Source of the DNA: JANNGZ01 sp031404155
GTDB taxonomy: Bacteria; Pseudomonadota; Gammaproteobacteria; Burkholderiales; Burkholderiaceae_C
Direction of reading: 5' to 3'
Assembly (NCBI GenBank): GCA_031404155.1
Contig: JANNGZ010000329.1
Coordinates: 1-54,346, forward strand
DNA length: 54,346 nt
The notes beneath the pieces were generated by a model. It made no database searches and had not been told where the DNA came from. It worked only from the letters and a program-made list of their open reading frames with translations. Position 1 is the first letter of the stretch. Each line of letters begins with the position of its first letter. The translations under genes and the position numbers were made by a program. Below are positions 52,649-54,346 of the stretch, in pieces.

Positions 52649-53677
52649 TCAGGCCTCGACGGCACGCGCCGCGGCGCGCCGGTAGACCTCGTCGCCGCTG
52701 GCGCGAAACTGTTCGCGGCAGCTGAACACCAGCTTGACCACATGTTCGTTGTCGCTCGCAGTCGCGCGCTGGAAGACCTCGGGCCAGGGCAGGTCCGGCG
52801 GGGGTGGCAGCGGCTTTGGGCCGGGCCGCCACGAGGTGCCGAGCACGGCCGCGGCAAAGGCGGCCCAGTAGTGCCGGACCGCTGCCTCCGGCTCGTCGAG
52901 CAGGGGCCACAAGACCTGCATCGCATGCGCGCTGGTGGCCAGGTGCAGCACCGTGAAGTCGTGGCTTTGCACGTAACCCTCGGCGGCCAGGCGCGCCAGC
53001 CTGCCGAGCATCTCCTGCGCGTCGTCGCCGAGCTGGAGTCGGCGCACCTGGCGTGCAAAGGCCGGCGCCGCGGCTGCGGCCAGCGTGCGCTCGGCGATCA
53101 GGCCGGCGCTGGAGCGGAAGTTGCGCGCGTCGTGCAGCAGCTGCGCGAGCACGCGGCCGGGGTCGCTGTGGAGGTCGGCGGCTGGGTGGGTGTCATCGCC
53201 CGGCGCGGGTTGCGGCAGCCGCTGGTGGCAGCAGGCCCAATACGCCAGCGCGTCGGCCAGCTCACCCGCGTGCCCGACGCTGGTGGCATAGGCCACCCGG
53301 ATCAGGCCGTGGAAGGCCGCGCCGGCGACACCGGGCAGCAACAGCGGCAGCACCTGGCGCAACACCGCCGTGCCGGTTTCGCGTTCGAGCCACTCGGCAA
53401 AGAGATGGCGGTAGGCCGGCCAGGCGGCGCGCTGGCCCAAACGTGCGGGCCAGGGTTCGCCGCGCGGCCAGGTTTGCGGCGCGGGCGCAGGGAGCAAGCG
53501 TCGGGCGTAGAACGCGGCATGGGCTTGCAGGCGGGTGTCGTCGGCACCGAGCGCATACAGCGCCACCAGGGTCATCGGCAAATGGTTCGACATGCTGCCG
53601 CGGTACTCGGCGTCGTGTTGTGCGCCGTCGTCGAGCAGTTGATGCAGCACCGTGCTCGGGCCAACGGCATTGCTCAT
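52649..53677 (-). CDS. questin oxidase-like (DUF4243) protein
   Basis: This 342-residue protein has DDGAQHDAEYRGSMSNHLPMTLVALYALGA at the N-terminus, FHGLIRVAYATSVGHAGELADALAYWA in the middle and SHDFTVLHLATSAHAMQVL near the C-terminus, the histidine-containing pattern of the questin oxidase family, whose fungal members do Baeyer-Villiger-type cleavage of anthraquinones. The bacterial role is unknown. The ATG at 53677 lies 1 nt after the stop of the 74-codon frame linking it to gshB, and GGAG precedes it by 8 nt inside that frame. Confidence 0.85.
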   Translation of the reverse strand: MSNAVGPSTVLHQLLDDGAQHDAEYRGSMSNHLPMTLVALYALGADDTRLQAHAAFYARRLLPAPAPQTWPRGEPWPARLGQRAAWPAYRHLFAEWLERETGTAVLRQVLPLLLPGVAGAAFHGLIRVAYATSVGHAGELADALAYWACCHQRLPQPAPGDDTHPAADLHSDPGRVLAQLLHDARNFRSSAGLIAERTLAAAAAPAFARQVRRLQLGDDAQEMLGRLARLAAEGYVQSHDFTVLHLATSAHAMQVLWPLLDEPEAAVRHYWAAFAAAVLGTSWRPGPKPLPPPPDLPWPEVFQRATASDNEHVVKLVFSCREQFRASGDEVYRRAAARAVEA

Positions 53678-53678
53678 T

Positions 53679-53903
53679 TCAGTTGCTCCACCGCGCCTCG
53701 CGCGACCCGCGACCCATGAATCGGGCAGTCTTGCCAAGCGGCTGCCGCGGAACTGGCTTTGCCAGGCCGCTGGCGGGCCTTGCAGGCCGCATGGCCGCCA
53801 GACGCGGCCATTCCTCGGCTCGTCCAAACCGACGCGGGTCGGCTTGGAGCCGCGGGCCTCGGCCCCCTGGGGGGAGCGGCGAAGCCGCTTCGGGGGGATT
53901 CAT
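53679..53903 (-). repeat. family C junction element, 74-codon frame from gshB stop to questin-oxidase start
   Basis: A frame starting in the gshB stop codon (ATGA, 53900-53903) begins MNPPEAASPLPPGGRGPR and ends at TGA 53679-53681, one base before the next gene's ATG. The first 45 bp are GC-rich hairpins (GAAGCGGC-TTC-GCCGCTtC and CCCCC/GGGGG) of the type seen as interspersed repeats in Burkholderiales. The encoded protein has biased composition and is probably not functional itself. Confidence 0.6.
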
Positions 53904-54346
53904 CGCAGCGCCGCCTCCAGCGCATTCACAAACATCGCGGCCACGTCGAAGCCGGTCTGCTGCATGATTTCCTGGAAGCAGGTCGGGCTGGTCACGTTGA
54001 CTTCGGTGAGGCAGTCGCCGATCACGTCCAGCCCCACCAGCAGCAGGCCGCGTGCGGCCAGCGTCGGCCCGAGCGCCGCGGCAATCTCCTGCTCGCGCGC
54101 GGTGAGCGGCTGCGCCACGCCCTTGCCGCCCACCGCCAGGTTGCCGCGGATTTCGCTGCCCTGCGGAATGCGCGCCAGCGCAAACGGCACCGCCTGGCCA
54201 CCGATCACCAGCACCCGCTTGTCACCTTGGGCGATCTCGGTCAGGTACTTCTGCACCATCAGGGTCTGCGCGCCGCCCTGGTTCAAGGTCTCGACGATCG
54301 AGCCGAGGTTCATGCCGTCGGGCCCGACGCGGAAGATGCCCATGCC
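53900..54346 (-). CDS. gshB: glutathione synthetase, C-terminal part (runs off the window)
   Basis: The visible 148 residues are the C-terminal half of the ATP-grasp enzyme that joins gamma-glutamylcysteine and glycine: MGIFRVGPDGMNLGSIVE, QKYLTEIAQGDKRVLVIGG and VIGDCLTEVNVTSPTCFQEI (metal-binding Glu/Asn). The N-terminal half lies beyond the right edge. The stop codon overlaps the ATG of the family C element. Confidence 0.93.
   Translation of the reverse strand, partial: GMGIFRVGPDGMNLGSIVETLNQGGAQTLMVQKYLTEIAQGDKRVLVIGGQAVPFALARIPQGSEIRGNLAVGGKGVAQPLTAREQEIAAALGPTLAARGLLLVGLDVIGDCLTEVNVTSPTCFQEIMQQTGFDVAAMFVNALEAALR

Overview
The window is GC-rich, densely packed bacterial chromosome with no rRNA, tRNA, CRISPR array or complete insertion sequence that I can see. 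Gene content (PobA, fused indolepyruvate ferredoxin oxidoreductase, Liu leucine-degradation enzymes, DUF485/ActP, BktB-like thiolase, Bug-type binding protein, MatB/malonyl-CoA decarboxylase, GshB) and the style of the intergenic repeats point to a betaproteobacterium of the order Burkholderiales, probably near the Rubrivivax/Leptothrix/Methylibium group. That placement is inference.

Layout. 0.1-5.9 kb (minus): 4-hydroxybenzoate hydroxylase, a methyltransferase and a large indolepyruvate ferredoxin oxidoreductase. 6.0-18.5 kb (plus): a leucine/isovalerate-type cluster (carboxylase beta subunit, acyl-CoA dehydrogenase, methylglutaconyl-CoA hydratase, biotin subunit, HMG-CoA lyase). It is interrupted by VapBC, a DinB-like protein, a DUF4126 membrane protein and a predicted zinc protease, and it ends in an ATGA-coupled chain (YbaK-like remnant, DUF1289, HCCA isomerase). 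18.8-22.1 kb: DUF485, ActP-type symporter, thiolase. 22-26 kb (minus): PBP7-like peptidase, DUF6064, aldo/keto reductase, secreted DGDGIPN-repeat protein. 26.3-29.4 kb: two abutting gene remnants, an exonuclease and a cNMP/CBS/DUF294 protein. 29.4-32 kb: MFS transporter and SDR. 32.1-39.6 kb: a malonate locus (MatB, GNAT, Bug protein, malonyl-CoA decarboxylase, minus) facing a histidine kinase/FixJ-like regulator pair (plus). 39.9-43 kb: GlcG-like protein, ankyrin protein, sigma-54 activator. 43.3-48 kb (minus): DMT exporter, aminotransferase, frameshifted phzF, VOC protein, AlaX. 48.3-50.6 kb: MocR-type regulator and an unknown protein. 50.7-54.3 kb (minus): ABC-F ATPase, questin-oxidase-like protein and the 3' part of gshB, which runs off the right edge.

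Metabolic logic. The carboxylase, hydratase and HMG-CoA lyase take methylcrotonyl-CoA to acetyl-CoA plus acetoacetate. The thiolase can cleave acetoacetyl-CoA and ActP imports acetate-type acids. MatB and malonyl-CoA decarboxylase convert malonate to acetyl-CoA, and the adjacent two-component system is the obvious candidate regulator.

The most unusual feature is a set of short repeats sitting exactly at gene junctions. Family A is a unit of about 62 bp encoding a 20-codon micro-ORF. In most copies its ATG overlaps the stop codon of the preceding gene (ATGA). It carries a GGAGG-like Shine-Dalgarno near its end, and its own stop overlaps the next ATG. Three units in tandem join the aminotransferase to phzF, two follow the fixJ-like gene, one follows a gene remnant and one variant lies in the malonate operon. 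Family B (82-bp period, 26 codons) links the DUF294 gene to the exonuclease, whose GTG start falls in the same register. A 74-codon frame links gshB to the questin-oxidase-like gene. These look like repeats shaped to keep ribosomes moving across operon gaps.
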